Shown here in pieces: positions 10,513 through 18,925 of a stretch of DNA of 64,000 nt. The notes beneath the pieces are model-generated. The model was given only the letters and a program-made list of their open reading frames with translations. It was not told the DNA's origin and did no database searches. Within the stretch, counting starts at the first letter, position 1. The number at the start of each line of letters is the position of its first letter. Position numbers and translations under genes: made by a program. The stretch is from an uncultured Roseburia sp. (lineage in GTDB: Bacteria > Bacillota > Clostridia > Lachnospirales > Lachnospiraceae), in NCBI GenBank assembly GCA_944380515.1, contig CALWHT010000051.1, forward strand, positions 17,806 to 81,805. Reading direction: 5' to 3'.

Positions 10513-12057
10513 CTATCCCACTCTCTGCATCATCTGTGTCAGTATGTCCACATCTTTTTCAAAATCTTCAAAAGTAGGATAGTATTCTGACGGACGGTAT
10601 AAGGTGCGGAGCATGGATTTATTAAGCTGGTCAAATGCCCTTACCGTAAGCGGTTTGGCAAAAAAGTAGCCCTGTGCAATATCACAGCCGATATCCGTCA
10701 GGAAGTTTGCCTGATCCAGAGATTCAACGCCCTCTGTAATGACGGTAAGATTCAATTCCTTTGCCATAGCAATGAGGTACCGCAGGATGGTAAGGCCTTC
10801 ATCTGAATTACAGTTTTGGTTGAGGAAGCTGCGGTCGAGCTTAATGCGTTCAATGGGAAAATCCTTTAAAAGATTTAATGGAGAATGCACACTTCCGAAA
10901 TTATCGATACATAGCAGGAATCCATGTGCCTTTAACTGCCCAATGATTTCCGCCACTTCTCTGGAAGCATTTGCCACGCCGCGTTCCGGGAGTTCAAGGA
11001 TGATGAATTCCTTGGGAATGAGGTAGGCTTTCGTGAGCTGCTCCAGTTTATCGATGAAAGCAGGACTTTGCAGATGAATAGGTGAAATATTCATGGCAAT
11101 GGGAACCGGTGTCATCTTATTATCCATCCATCTTCGGATTAGCTTGCAGCATTCCTCCCACATATAATAATCAAGCTTTTGTATCAGGGAAGAACTTTCA
11201 AATAAGGGCAGGAAGGCATAAGGGGAAAGGATTCCCTTGCCCGGATAATCCCAGCGTACAAGCGCTTCCGCGGATACAATCTGATAGGAGTGCAAATCTA
11301 CCATGGGCTGCAGATATACAATGAATTTGTTTTGCTCCAGAGCTTCTTCCATTTCCTGGCTCATCTGGCGGTTTTTATTGTAGGTATCGTTGAGAGCCTC
11401 TGTAAAGTATGCATAATTTTGATGTTTAGGGTCTGTAATTGCCTTTTGTGCGAGCAGGGTACAGTTCATGATGTCCATAAGGCTGTCAGAGCTATTCTTC
11501 TGATTGACGGGATAGATACCAAAAGAGGCAGTCACCGCAAAGGTGGGGGAATAGTTTGCCAGTTTTTGGGTAATCTCGTCGATGCTTTTTAAGATAGCAT
11601 CTTCTGTTACATCACGGAAGAGAATACCAAATAAGTTGGAATTCACATGGGCATAGACAGCGTTGTTTGGAACGCTGAACCTTAAAATGTCGGCAGTATA
11701 AATCATGACTTTATCGCCCTCGGAGGGCCCGAATATCTGATTAATCTTTCCCATATTGGAGATGCTAAAGCCTACCATTACGAATTCAGAGAGAGGATAG
11801 CGGTGAAATAAAGCTGCACATCGGTCTATAAAGTAGTCGATGTTTCCGATTTTCGTAACTGTATGTGTAAAGGCGGTCTTATTCAGTTCCTCAACCGTTG
11901 TCTGGAGCTTCTGAATCTGTTCTTCATAGTCGGCTTCCATAGCGTCCATCTTGTCAGCCTTATATTGATAATAGTGATTTTTGATATGTACCTGATAAAG
12001 TAAAAAAACAATGACTCCGATTAATATGAAAACAGTAAGAACTAATACATAAAGCAT
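10513..12057 (-). CDS. Membrane-anchored degenerate GGDEF-EAL protein
   Basis: One N-terminal membrane helix (residues 1-22), a short coiled coil (about 35-60), a degenerate GGDEF domain (about 67-215) and an EAL domain (about 240-490) are visible in 514 residues. The GGDEF signature is replaced by NSNLF at 139-143, so no diguanylate cyclase activity is expected. The EAL domain keeps EAL at 264-266, N323, E355, K406, E442 and Q462. The usual DD metal pair reads D385-N386, and the following loop (GSVHSP) departs from the GTGYSS-type consensus. Phosphodiesterase activity is therefore doubtful, and the protein may act as a c-di-GMP receptor or scaffold. AGGAGG stands 8 nt upstream of the ATG. 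It is monocistronic and convergent with the giant protein gene. Confidence 0.88.
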   Translation of the reverse strand: MLYVLVLTVFILIGVIVFLLYQVHIKNHYYQYKADKMDAMEADYEEQIQKLQTTVEELNKTAFTHTVTKIGNIDYFIDRCAALFHRYPLSEFVMVGFSISNMGKINQIFGPSEGDKVMIYTADILRFSVPNNAVYAHVNSNLFGILFRDVTEDAILKSIDEITQKLANYSPTFAVTASFGIYPVNQKNSSDSLMDIMNCTLLAQKAITDPKHQNYAYFTEALNDTYNKNRQMSQEMEEALEQNKFIVYLQPMVDLHSYQIVSAEALVRWDYPGKGILSPYAFLPLFESSSLIQKLDYYMWEECCKLIRRWMDNKMTPVPIAMNISPIHLQSPAFIDKLEQLTKAYLIPKEFIILELPERGVANASREVAEIIGQLKAHGFLLCIDNFGSVHSPLNLLKDFPIERIKLDRSFLNQNCNSDEGLTILRYLIAMAKELNLTVITEGVESLDQANFLTDIGCDIAQGYFFAKPLTVRAFDQLNKSMLRTLYRPSEYYPTFEDFEKDVDILTQMMQRVG

Positions 12058-12160
12058 GGGTTCCTTCCTCCTTATGTTTGATAAAGCCTTTGACGGAATA
12101 TCAGTCGATAGTTATCAGGCATTAGAGTGAAAACAGGCTTAAGTGATAGAAAATTATGTA

Positions 12161-12180
12161 AACGCATCATGCAATGCGTT
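12161..12180 (-). terminator. Possible terminator of the 50-residue membrane protein gene
   Basis: A 7-bp stem (AACGCAT with ATGCGTT) and 6-nt loop lie 41 nt downstream of that gene on the minus strand, followed by a T-rich stretch. A second G/C stem (GGCGGC with GCCGCC, 12181-12214) sits between it and the gene. Confidence 0.35.
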
Positions 12181-12220
12181 GGCGGCTGCATCGGAACCTG
12201 TTCCATGCGCCGCCCTTGTC

Positions 12221-12373
12221 TTAGAAAATCATTTTTGATTTGTTTTTTAACAGCCGTGCTCCGTTGACAATCAGCAAAACCCCGGCGGTGATTCCGCCTG
12301 CAAGAACGCAGATTCCCAAAGCAAGAGTGGAAGCTCCGGTGGAGCCCATGGTTTTATAAATCTTTTCTTCCAT
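12221..12373 (-). CDS. 50-residue single-helix membrane protein
   Basis: The reading frame codes for 50 residues beginning MEEKIYKTMG, with one hydrophobic helix at about 15-42 (rich in A, G, L, I, V) and a basic C-terminal tail. GGAGG stands 10 nt upstream of the ATG, a strong ribosome binding site, which is the main reason to call it real. It lies alone between the EAL gene and the pectinesterase, both on the same strand. I do not recognise a family; it may be a small membrane regulator or accessory subunit. Confidence 0.65.
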   Translation of the reverse strand: MEEKIYKTMGSTGASTLALGICVLAGGITAGVLLIVNGARLLKNKSKMIF

Positions 12374-12453
12374 AATAAGAGACCTCCGTAATTGAAATTG
12401 GGCGGCGCACCGCCGATTTTATATCGTCTTATCTAATGTATATTATTCTATCA

Positions 12454-13485
12454 TTATTCCGATGAATATACAAACGAAGATACAAAATCTTTCCCAAGCA
12501 CCGCTTCCCGGGAAAAATGAGCCGCCTCGGCGATGTCAAGCGCACAGACGAAATCGGCGCGCCGCGGGAAAGGACGGCATCCCTCTGCGGTGCAGCAGTC
12601 ATGGGCTTCTGTCGGAAAGCTCCCGTATTCCGCAAAAAATACGGTTCCGTGTGCCTGCTTTTTATCCCAGTCGTGGAAGCCGGCAGGGTGGATGTGAGGG
12701 CCGAGTTCGCAGGAAATGAGGACTGTTTTTGCATAGTCTCTCCAGGGTCTTCCGAGGTAGACGCTGTCCGGGGGACAATCCCCGGAAATAAAATTGCAGT
12801 GAGAAAATACATAGCCGTATTCCTGCCCTTCGGGCGTAGATGCGGCTGTGACATAGCCCTGAATCGTGTCTTCTGCATCGCGGCGCAGCGATTCCAGTGT
12901 ACAGTCCTCAAAAAAGGCGGTTGCGCTGCCAAAGATAAAGTCGATGTCGCCGCAGATATAACAATTTTTATAGTACTGCCTGCCGTTGATGCGGGGAGCA
13001 TACTGTTTGGGGCCTGTAAATCCGCCCGGCTCGTATTCGGTGGGAGGCAGCGGTCCGGTAAAAAGCGTATCCTGATGTCCGAGCAGCCGGCAGGAGTCGA
13101 TGAAAATACGATCCCCCTCCGCGTACAGGGCGATTGCCTGACCGTGGGAAACGGAATCACCTGAGGCATTTTCGACGGTCAGATTCCGCAGAGTGACATC
13201 GTGTGCGTCAATAAACACGCTGTAGGAGCGGAAGGTTCCACGTTTACTGCCGTCCGGCATAAGCGCGCGGGCATAGTCGTCGTAGGTGATGACAGTATCC
13301 TTGCTGGATGAGCCGCATCCCCTCAGGGTGACAAAGGGTTTATCGATGGTCAGCTTTTCCCGGTAGATACCGGGCGCAATTTCAATAGTGACCGGGCGGT
13401 CATTTCCGTTCGGGATGGAGGCGAGCGCCTCTGCGATTGTGGAAAATCCGCCGGAATTTTTGGAAACGTGAAGTATCTGATTCAT
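12454..13485 (-). CDS. Pectinesterase (carbohydrate esterase family 8)
   Basis: Removes methyl esters from homogalacturonan, leaving pectate and methanol. The 343-residue protein has the family blocks in order: GQAIAL (Q116), GHQDTLF (Q138, catalytic D139), GDIDFIFG (catalytic D182) and YLGRPW (R246, W248). There is no signal peptide, so it is probably cytoplasmic and acts on imported pectic oligosaccharides. I chose the ATG at 13485 because AAAGGAG lies 9 nt upstream and the beta-helix begins at once; an in-frame start at 13542 would add 19 residues with no domain value. No pectate lyase or transporter gene is adjacent. Confidence 0.9.
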   Translation of the reverse strand: MNQILHVSKNSGGFSTIAEALASIPNGNDRPVTIEIAPGIYREKLTIDKPFVTLRGCGSSSKDTVITYDDYARALMPDGSKRGTFRSYSVFIDAHDVTLRNLTVENASGDSVSHGQAIALYAEGDRIFIDSCRLLGHQDTLFTGPLPPTEYEPGGFTGPKQYAPRINGRQYYKNCYICGDIDFIFGSATAFFEDCTLESLRRDAEDTIQGYVTAASTPEGQEYGYVFSHCNFISGDCPPDSVYLGRPWRDYAKTVLISCELGPHIHPAGFHDWDKKQAHGTVFFAEYGSFPTEAHDCCTAEGCRPFPRRADFVCALDIAEAAHFSREAVLGKDFVSSFVYSSE

Positions 13486-13572
13486 GAAAAACTCTCCTTT
13501 GCAATATACATTAGTCCTATCGCAAAATTTGAGGATTGTCAATATAATTCATGCCTGAGTTTCCGTAAATTT

Positions 13573-13737
13573 GTAACAGTTCAGCCCGCGCCATTCGCAA
13601 AGCCGAGCCAGAGGCGCTTTTCCGCTGCTGCGCAGCTATCTTTGCTCATTATCGGGCGCTCGGCTCATAAGCTGCACAACAGGCAACTTCATGCAAGCAT
13701 GATTTGCCTGTCATACAGCTTATGGCTGAACTGTTAC
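13573..13737. repeat. Structured intergenic repeat, copy 1 (165 bp)
   Basis: Bounded by a perfect 14-bp terminal inverted repeat (GTAACAGTTCAGCC at 13573-13586, complement at 13724-13737). Inside are a 9-bp stem (13666-13674 with 13716-13724) and a nested hairpin with TCATGC/GCATGA arms. An 8-bp direct repeat GTAAATTT flanks it (13565-13572 and 13738-13745) and could be a target-site duplication. A second copy lies at 18468-18591. This copy fills the space between the divergent pectinesterase and aldolase genes and has a 32-nt extra segment absent from copy 2. Confidence 0.8.
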
Positions 13738-13780
13738 GTAAATTTCATTTTCGATGTGGCAAAAGAACCGCAGTGTTTGG

Positions 13781-13809
13781 TTGAAATTATAGGTGTGGGT
13801 GTTTATAAT
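13781..13809 (+). promoter_or_regulatory. Sigma-A-type promoter of the aldolase-glgX operon
   Basis: TTGAAA (13781-13786), a 17-bp spacer and TATAAT (13804-13809). Transcription would start near 13816, about 30 nt before the chosen aldolase start codon. Confidence 0.7.
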
Positions 13810-13847
13810 AGAAGCAGATACGCATGATAATGAGAGAGAGGTTTTGT

Positions 13848-14552
13848 ATGGGCTTAAGCTTTATGGAACTGCGGGAACAGATTTGTGATGTGTGCCGCAG
13901 GATGTGGCAGCTCGGTTGGGTGGCGGCCAATGACGGGAATGTATCGGTGAAGCTTGCGGATGGTACTTTTCTGGCGACGCCCACCGGGCTTTCAAAGAGC
14001 ATGGTGACGCCGGAAAAAATCGTCAGAGTGGATGGCGAGGGAAATATTCTGGAGGCGGAGGACGGGTATCGGCCGTCTTCGGAGCTGAAAATGCATTTCG
14101 GGTGCTACAGACAGAGGGAGGATGTGGGGGCGGTGCTGCATGCACACCCGCCGGTAGCAACCGGCTTTGCCGTGGCAAATCGTCCGCTGGATGAATATTC
14201 TATGATAGAGACCGTTCTTTCTCTCGGCTCCGTGCCGGTCGCGCCGTATGCCACACCTTCGACCGAAGAGCTTGCGGAGGCGCTGGCGCCGTATCTGCCG
14301 GAGCATGATGCTGTACTTTTGAAAAACCATGGCGCGGTTACGGTGGGGAGCGATGTCTATACGGCATACTACCGCATGGAGACGCTGGAGCAGTTTGCAA
14401 AAATTACGCTCACCGCCCACTTGCTTGGAGGCGCGCAGGAGATGGAACGAAGCGATATTGACAGGCTCATTGATTTGCGGGAGCATTACTATCGAATGAG
14501 CGGAAGGCACCCGGGCTATAAGAAATACAGCCAGGGGGAGAAATCAGAGTGA
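13848..14552 (+). CDS. Class II aldolase (L-fuculose-phosphate aldolase type)
   Basis: Zinc-dependent cleavage of a sugar phosphate or epimerisation by the same chemistry; the exact substrate (fuculose-, rhamnulose- or ribulose-phosphate) cannot be told from sequence. In 234 residues the zinc ligands H98, H100 (HAHPP) and H161 (KNHG) and the catalytic E79 (SSELKMH) are all present. I start at the ATG at 13848, which has GAGAGG 6 nt upstream; the in-frame ATG at 13824 would lie almost on the predicted transcription start. The stop overlaps a possible GTG start of the next gene. No sugar kinase or isomerase gene is next to it, so the pathway is open. Confidence 0.88.
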   Translation: MGLSFMELREQICDVCRRMWQLGWVAANDGNVSVKLADGTFLATPTGLSKSMVTPEKIVRVDGEGNILEAEDGYRPSSELKMHFGCYRQREDVGAVLHAHPPVATGFAVANRPLDEYSMIETVLSLGSVPVAPYATPSTEELAEALAPYLPEHDAVLLKNHGAVTVGSDVYTAYYRMETLEQFAKITLTAHLLGGAQEMERSDIDRLIDLREHYYRMSGRHPGYKKYSQGEKSE

Positions 14553-14641
14553 AAAGGAAGTGGTTCGCTCGGCTGGTTTGTGTCTGCGCGGCAATCATAA
14601 ACCGGCGAAAGGTCAAAAGCTGCGCAGAAACGGGGGAAACG

Positions 14642-16753
14642 ATGAGCTTTAGAAGGCATAAACAGGAGCGGGGAGTCGGGCTTCAGCCGTTGGATGAGAT
14701 TTGCGGTTACAAGGTTCGACCGGGCTTTTACAACAGGGATGGAGCGACAGCCACCACGCGCGGCGTCAGCTTTACAATCCATTCCTTTGGCGCGACGGGC
14801 TGTTCGGTACTGCTGTTTCGCCCTCAGGAGTCTGAGCCGTTTGTCTCGCTGAAATATCCCGAGGCGTATCATATCGGAAATACCTATTCCATGTTTGTAT
14901 TTGGGCTTAAAATAGAAGAATTTGAGTACGCATTCGAGCTGGAGGGCCCTTATGACAAGGAAAAGGGACTTTTGTTCGATAAAAATAATATTTTATTAGA
15001 CCCTTATGCGCGGGCGGTAACGGGACAGCGCAACTGGGGAGAGCGCCCCGAAGGGGGGAAGCCCTTTGTCTATCACGCGCGGGTCGTGGAAAACAATTTT
15101 GACTGGGGAGACATCAGACAGCCGGAGCATCCGTCCGAGGATTTGATTATTTACGAGATGCATGTGAGGGGCTTTACCAAGGACGCCTCCTCTGGAGTGA
15201 CGGCGGGCGGTACCTACGAGGGACTGCGCCAGAAGATACCTTATCTGAAGGATCTTGGAATCAATGCGGTGGAGCTGATGCCTATCTTCGAGTTTGACGA
15301 GATGGAGGGAAACCGTATCGTAGACGGGCAGCAGCTCTATAATTACTGGGGATATAATACGGTATGCTTTTTTGCACCGAATACCAGTTATACATCCGCG
15401 GTTGAGCACAACCATGAGGGGGATGAGTTAAAGGAACTGATTTATGAGCTAAAGGAAAGCGGAATCGAGGTCATTCTTGACGTTGTATTTAATCATACGG
15501 CGGAGGGCAATGAAAACGGTCCGTGCTTTTCGTTTAAGGGAATCGACAATAATATTTACTACATTCTGACACCGGACGGTTATTATTATAATTTCAGCGG
15601 CTGCGGAAATGTCATGAACTGCAACCATCCCATGGTGCGCCGGTTTATCATAGACTGTCTGCGCTATTGGGTGACGGAGTACCGGGTAGACGGCTTCCGC
15701 TTTGACCTGGCATCCATTTTGACCAGGGATGAAAACGGTGTGCCGATGGCAGACCCGCCTCTGCTGCAGGCGATTGCCTACGATGCGATTTTGGGAAAGG
15801 TGAAGCTGATTGCGGAGGCCTGGGATGCGGGAGGCCTTTACCAGGTGGGAAGCTTTCCTTCCTGGAGCCGCTGGTCGGAATGGAACGGAAGATATCGGGA
15901 TGATATCCGACGCTTTTTAAAGGGAGACGAGGGAATGGCAGGAACTGCCATCACCAGGATTACGGGATCCAGGGACCTCTATGACCCTGCACAGCGGGGC
16001 ACCGCCGCTTCCGTAAATTTTATTACCTGCCACGACGGCTTTACGCTGTATGATTTGTATGCTTATAATGTCAAGCATAACGAAAAAAACGGCTGGAATA
16101 ATACAGACGGGGATAATAATGGAAATAGCTGGAATTGCGGTGTGGAAGGCGAGACGGATGACAAAGAGGTCGACGGGCTGCGCCGGCGTATGATAAAAAA
16201 CGCATTTGCGACGCTTATGTGCAGCAGGGGACCTGCCATGTTTTATGCGGGGGATGAGTTCTGCAACACCCAGTTCGGCAATAATAATGCCTATTGCCAG
16301 GATAATATCATTTCCTGGCTGGATTGGACGAGGCTGGAGAAGTACCGGGAAATCCATGATTTTTTCCGTTATATGATTGCCTTTCGCAAAAAATATGCGA
16401 TTTTGAGAAAAACCACGAAGAAAGCGGTCTGCGGTCTGCCGGAAATCAGTATTCACAACGGATTCCCCTGGAATGGAGGAACTGATAATTCCAGCCGACT
16501 GATAGGCATTATGTATGCGGGAAGGGATGAGGCGGACACGCGGGATGATGTTGTTTTTTACGCGATGAACGCTTACTGGGAGACGCTTGTCATGCAGCTC
16601 CCGGAGCTTCCGAACGGATTGCAGTGGAAGGTGCGCGTAAATACATCCGTGGAATACGAAGACGGAAAAGATATGGAATCATTTACGGAATTTTATTATA
16701 AAAAGACCGTTAAGATACCGCCGCGGACGGCGGTGATATTGACGGCGGAATAG
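14642..16753 (+). CDS. glgX: Glycogen debranching enzyme, GlgX/isoamylase type (GH13)
   Basis: Hydrolyses alpha-1,6 branches in glycogen or limit dextrins. An N-terminal CBM48-like beta domain (about residues 15-110) is followed by a GH13 barrel with DVVFNHT, GFRFD (nucleophile D355), IAEAWD (acid/base E392) and TCHDGF (D465). The long acidic N-rich stretch after the last motif is typical of GlgX and bacterial isoamylases. I start at the ATG at 14642 (GGGGG about 5 nt upstream, 703 residues); a GTG at 14549 overlapping the aldolase stop would add 31 residues that look like out-of-domain sequence. It shares a promoter with the aldolase; no glycogen synthesis genes are in the window. Confidence 0.9.
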   Translation: MSFRRHKQERGVGLQPLDEICGYKVRPGFYNRDGATATTRGVSFTIHSFGATGCSVLLFRPQESEPFVSLKYPEAYHIGNTYSMFVFGLKIEEFEYAFELEGPYDKEKGLLFDKNNILLDPYARAVTGQRNWGERPEGGKPFVYHARVVENNFDWGDIRQPEHPSEDLIIYEMHVRGFTKDASSGVTAGGTYEGLRQKIPYLKDLGINAVELMPIFEFDEMEGNRIVDGQQLYNYWGYNTVCFFAPNTSYTSAVEHNHEGDELKELIYELKESGIEVILDVVFNHTAEGNENGPCFSFKGIDNNIYYILTPDGYYYNFSGCGNVMNCNHPMVRRFIIDCLRYWVTEYRVDGFRFDLASILTRDENGVPMADPPLLQAIAYDAILGKVKLIAEAWDAGGLYQVGSFPSWSRWSEWNGRYRDDIRRFLKGDEGMAGTAITRITGSRDLYDPAQRGTAASVNFITCHDGFTLYDLYAYNVKHNEKNGWNNTDGDNNGNSWNCGVEGETDDKEVDGLRRRMIKNAFATLMCSRGPAMFYAGDEFCNTQFGNNNAYCQDNIISWLDWTRLEKYREIHDFFRYMIAFRKKYAILRKTTKKAVCGLPEISIHNGFPWNGGTDNSSRLIGIMYAGRDEADTRDDVVFYAMNAYWETLVMQLPELPNGLQWKVRVNTSVEYEDGKDMESFTEFYYKKTVKIPPRTAVILTAE

Positions 16754-16764
16754 GCGGCTGCTTT

Positions 16765-17496
16765 TTACAGAAAGCCGCCGTCCAGTACAATGACCTGACC
16801 GGTGAGGTAGTCGTTGCCCTCTGCAAGCTGCAATGCGAGCGCGGCGACCTCTTCGGGGGTTCCGAAGCGGCCGGCGGGAATCTCGTCCATCAGGGCAAGG
16901 CGTTCTTCCTCGGTAAAGCAGGCGTTCATCTGTGTGTCGATGACGCCGCAGGCAATGGCGTTTACCTGGATATTGCTCGGAGCAAGCTCCTTGGCAAGGG
17001 CCTTTGTGAACGAATTGACACCGCCCTTACATGCAGAGTAAGCAACCTCGCAGGAGGCGCCGGCTACGCCCCATACAGAGGATATATTGATGATTTTGCC
17101 GCTTTTTTGGTGAATCATGCGGGGAAGTGCCAGCTTGCAGGACAGGAAAACAGAGGTAAGGTTGACACCGACCATACGGTTCCAGTCCTCGAGGCTCATG
17201 TCGCTTAAAAGTCCGATGTGGGAAATACCGGCATTGTTGATGAGGACGTCTACACCCCCGAAACGGCTGTTTGCGGCTTCGAATAACGCTTCCATGTCCG
17301 AAGCGGAGGAGACGTCACCGACAAACGGAAGGACGTCGACGGGGCAGCTTTGTTCCAGTTCCATTTTGAGCGCGGTGAGCTCGTCGGCGGATTTTAAGCA
17401 GGTAATGATAAGATTGTAACCGGCCCTGGCAAAGGCGTGTGCAGCGGCGCGGCCGATGCCTCTGGAGGCTCCGGTGATAAGTACGGTTTTTTTCAT
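16765..17496 (-). CDS. Short-chain dehydrogenase, FabG/YmfI type
   Basis: NAD(P)-dependent reductase of 243 residues with the classical SDR layout: nucleotide motif TGASRGIG (8-15), NNAG (87-90), catalytic serine (about 140), Y153 and K157. The closing stretch ending VIVLDGGFL is typical of 3-oxoacyl-ACP reductases. It stands alone, without other fab genes, so the elongation factor P-modifying reductase YmfI, which is often encoded singly in Firmicutes, is a fair alternative. It is convergent with glgX, only 11 nt apart, and divergent from the VanW gene. Confidence 0.85.
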   Translation of the reverse strand: MKKTVLITGASRGIGRAAAHAFARAGYNLIITCLKSADELTALKMELEQSCPVDVLPFVGDVSSASDMEALFEAANSRFGGVDVLINNAGISHIGLLSDMSLEDWNRMVGVNLTSVFLSCKLALPRMIHQKSGKIINISSVWGVAGASCEVAYSACKGGVNSFTKALAKELAPSNIQVNAIACGVIDTQMNACFTEEERLALMDEIPAGRFGTPEEVAALALQLAEGNDYLTGQVIVLDGGFL

Positions 17497-17617
17497 AAAA
17501 GCTCCATTTCATTTTACGTAATACTTGTTTAGGGCATATTATAGCAGTTTTTCTCGTATACTGCCACAGTGATATGGTATAATGTAATTAGCACAGAATG
17601 ATTCGGGAGGGAAGCGT
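17497..17617. promoter_or_regulatory. Divergent promoter region of SDR and VanW genes
   Basis: TATAAT hexamers face both ways: 17578-17583 on the plus strand for the VanW gene and 17538-17543 (ATTATA as read) on the minus strand for the dehydrogenase. The -35 boxes are weak; GTGGCA on the minus strand is the better one. Confidence 0.4.
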
Positions 17618-18463
17618 ATGAGAAGGATAACAGGGAAAATAAAAATGTTTGCGGTGCTTGTGTGCATTTGTCTGGCGGCAGGAGGGACTGTGCCTGCTTT
17701 TGCGGCATCTGCCGGCGGTTATCGGGCGGTGTTTGATGCCGATTACTATTATCAGGCATATCCCGATTTGCAGGCGGCGTTTGGAAAGGACTCTGCGAAA
17801 CTGTACCGGCATTTTGTGACGTTTGGAATTAAGGAAGGGCGTTCCGGCTGCGCGGATTTTAATATTGACGTATACCGGGCGAATAATCCCGATTTGGTAA
17901 AAGCCTTCGGCGGGGATTTGGAAGCATATTGTAATCATTATGCGGTATACGGAAAAGCGGAGGGACGCATCGCCTCGGACGGGACGCAGCCGGCGGCGTC
18001 GTCAAAACAGGAAACCGCGGGCACTGTCGTCTCAAGCTATACGACCTATTATGAAACGGGCGTTCCGAGAGCGTTAAATATCCAGGTGGCGGTATCCCGG
18101 CTGAACGGAACGGTAGTGCAGCCCGGCACCGAATTTTCCTTCAGCGGTACCATTCTTCCGAGAACTACGGCCAACGGTTATGTACCGGGTCCCGCTTACT
18201 CAAACGGAGAAGTCATTCAAAGTGTCGGCGGCGGGATTTGTCAGGTGTCGTCCACACTCTACGCCGCTATGCTCACCGGTTCCGTTCCGGCGAGCGAGCG
18301 CCATGCACATTCCATGCCGGTACCGTACCTGCCCGAAGGAATGGATGCGACGATTTCCGGCAACTGGCTGGATTTGAAGTTTGTCAATCAGCAGGCGTAC
18401 CCCATACTCATTCAGGCGTCCGCGTCCGGCGGGGCCCTGACGGTTACCCTGCTGCGTCTGTGA
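17618..18463 (+). CDS. Secreted VanW-domain protein with two YxxxYPDL-type repeats
   Basis: A signal peptide (about residues 1-32, ending AFA) is followed by two similar segments of about 40 residues (roughly 39-80 and 84-122), each with an aromatic-rich helix, a PDL or NPDL turn, a G-K/G-D step and an ending like GxxEGR. The C-terminal half (about 140-281) is a VanW domain with ALNIQVAVSRLNG, a GTEFSF turn and GGGICQVSSTLY. The VanW domain occurs in Gram-positive envelope proteins and its biochemical role is unclear. GGGAGG lies 6 nt before the ATG. The stop codon is 4 nt from the second structured repeat. It is not next to vancomycin resistance genes, so no resistance role is implied. Confidence 0.85.
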   Translation: MRRITGKIKMFAVLVCICLAAGGTVPAFAASAGGYRAVFDADYYYQAYPDLQAAFGKDSAKLYRHFVTFGIKEGRSGCADFNIDVYRANNPDLVKAFGGDLEAYCNHYAVYGKAEGRIASDGTQPAASSKQETAGTVVSSYTTYYETGVPRALNIQVAVSRLNGTVVQPGTEFSFSGTILPRTTANGYVPGPAYSNGEVIQSVGGGICQVSSTLYAAMLTGSVPASERHAHSMPVPYLPEGMDATISGNWLDLKFVNQQAYPILIQASASGGALTVTLLRL

Positions 18464-18467
18464 AATT

Positions 18468-18591
18468 GCAACAGTTCAGCCCGCACCATTCGCAGCTGCC
18501 TTTGCTCATAATCGGGCGTCATGTCTCACATGCCGGTCAAATTCATGCAGGCATGATTTGCCAGTCATATGAGACATGGCTGAACTGTTAC
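18468..18591. repeat. Structured intergenic repeat, copy 2 (124 bp)
   Basis: Ends GCAACAGTTCAGCC (18468-18481) and GGCTGAACTGTTAC (18578-18591) match those of copy 1 with one mismatch. The internal block CTTTGCTCATAATCGGGCG and the hairpin with TCATGC/GCATGA are conserved. The 9-bp inner stem (18520-18528 with 18570-18578) has different bases from copy 1 but pairs perfectly. It sits between the VanW gene and the tRNA gene, in the same orientation as copy 1. Confidence 0.8.
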
Positions 18592-18686
18592 AAAAAAATT
18601 GTAAAAAAATGAAATTAGGGCTGGACAGAACCAGATATGTATGATATTATAATTGAGCGCGATTTAAGGTCGTGCTTTTCATAAGA

Positions 18687-18760
18687 CGGCGCGTGGCTCA
18701 GCTTGGTAGAGCGCTGCGTTCGGGACGCAGAGGTCGCAGGTTCAAATCCTGTCGCGCCGA
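18687..18760 (+). tRNA. tRNA-Pro (anticodon CGG)
   Basis: A full cloverleaf of 74 nt: acceptor CGGCGCG/CGCGCCG, D stem GCTC/GAGC, anticodon stem CTGCG/CGCAG with loop TTCGGGA, T stem GCAGG/CCTGT with loop TTCAAAT. The discriminator is A and CCA is not encoded. It reads the CCG proline codon. Confidence 0.95.
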
Positions 18761-18770
18761 CTATCCGCAG

Positions 18771-18813
18771 ATACCGGAACACTTGAGAAGTCAGTAGTTC
18801 CGGTATTTTTTTG
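18771..18813 (+). terminator. Terminator after tRNA-Pro
   Basis: A perfect 10-bp stem ATACCGGAAC/GTTCCGGTAT (18771-18780, 18797-18806) followed by seven T, 10 nt after the tRNA. Confidence 0.9.
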
Positions 18814-18858
18814 TTTTGAAACGACAGCGGGAATTTACCGCAAAACTGCCGAAACCGC

Positions 18859-18887
18859 TTGCCAAAGAGAGTGTGTGAGTGTATAAT
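18859..18887 (+). promoter_or_regulatory. Promoter of pyrF
   Basis: TTGCCA (18859-18864), a 17-bp spacer and TATAAT (18882-18887), 38 nt before the pyrF start codon. Confidence 0.7.
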
Positions 18888-18925
18888 TGCAATGATAATC
18901 TACTTGTTCGAAATGGAGGAAGCCA

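Noticed and set aside
17618-18463. Vancomycin resistance role for the VanW-domain gene
   Set aside because: No vanRS, vanHAX or other resistance gene is adjacent; VanW domains are common in ordinary envelope proteins.
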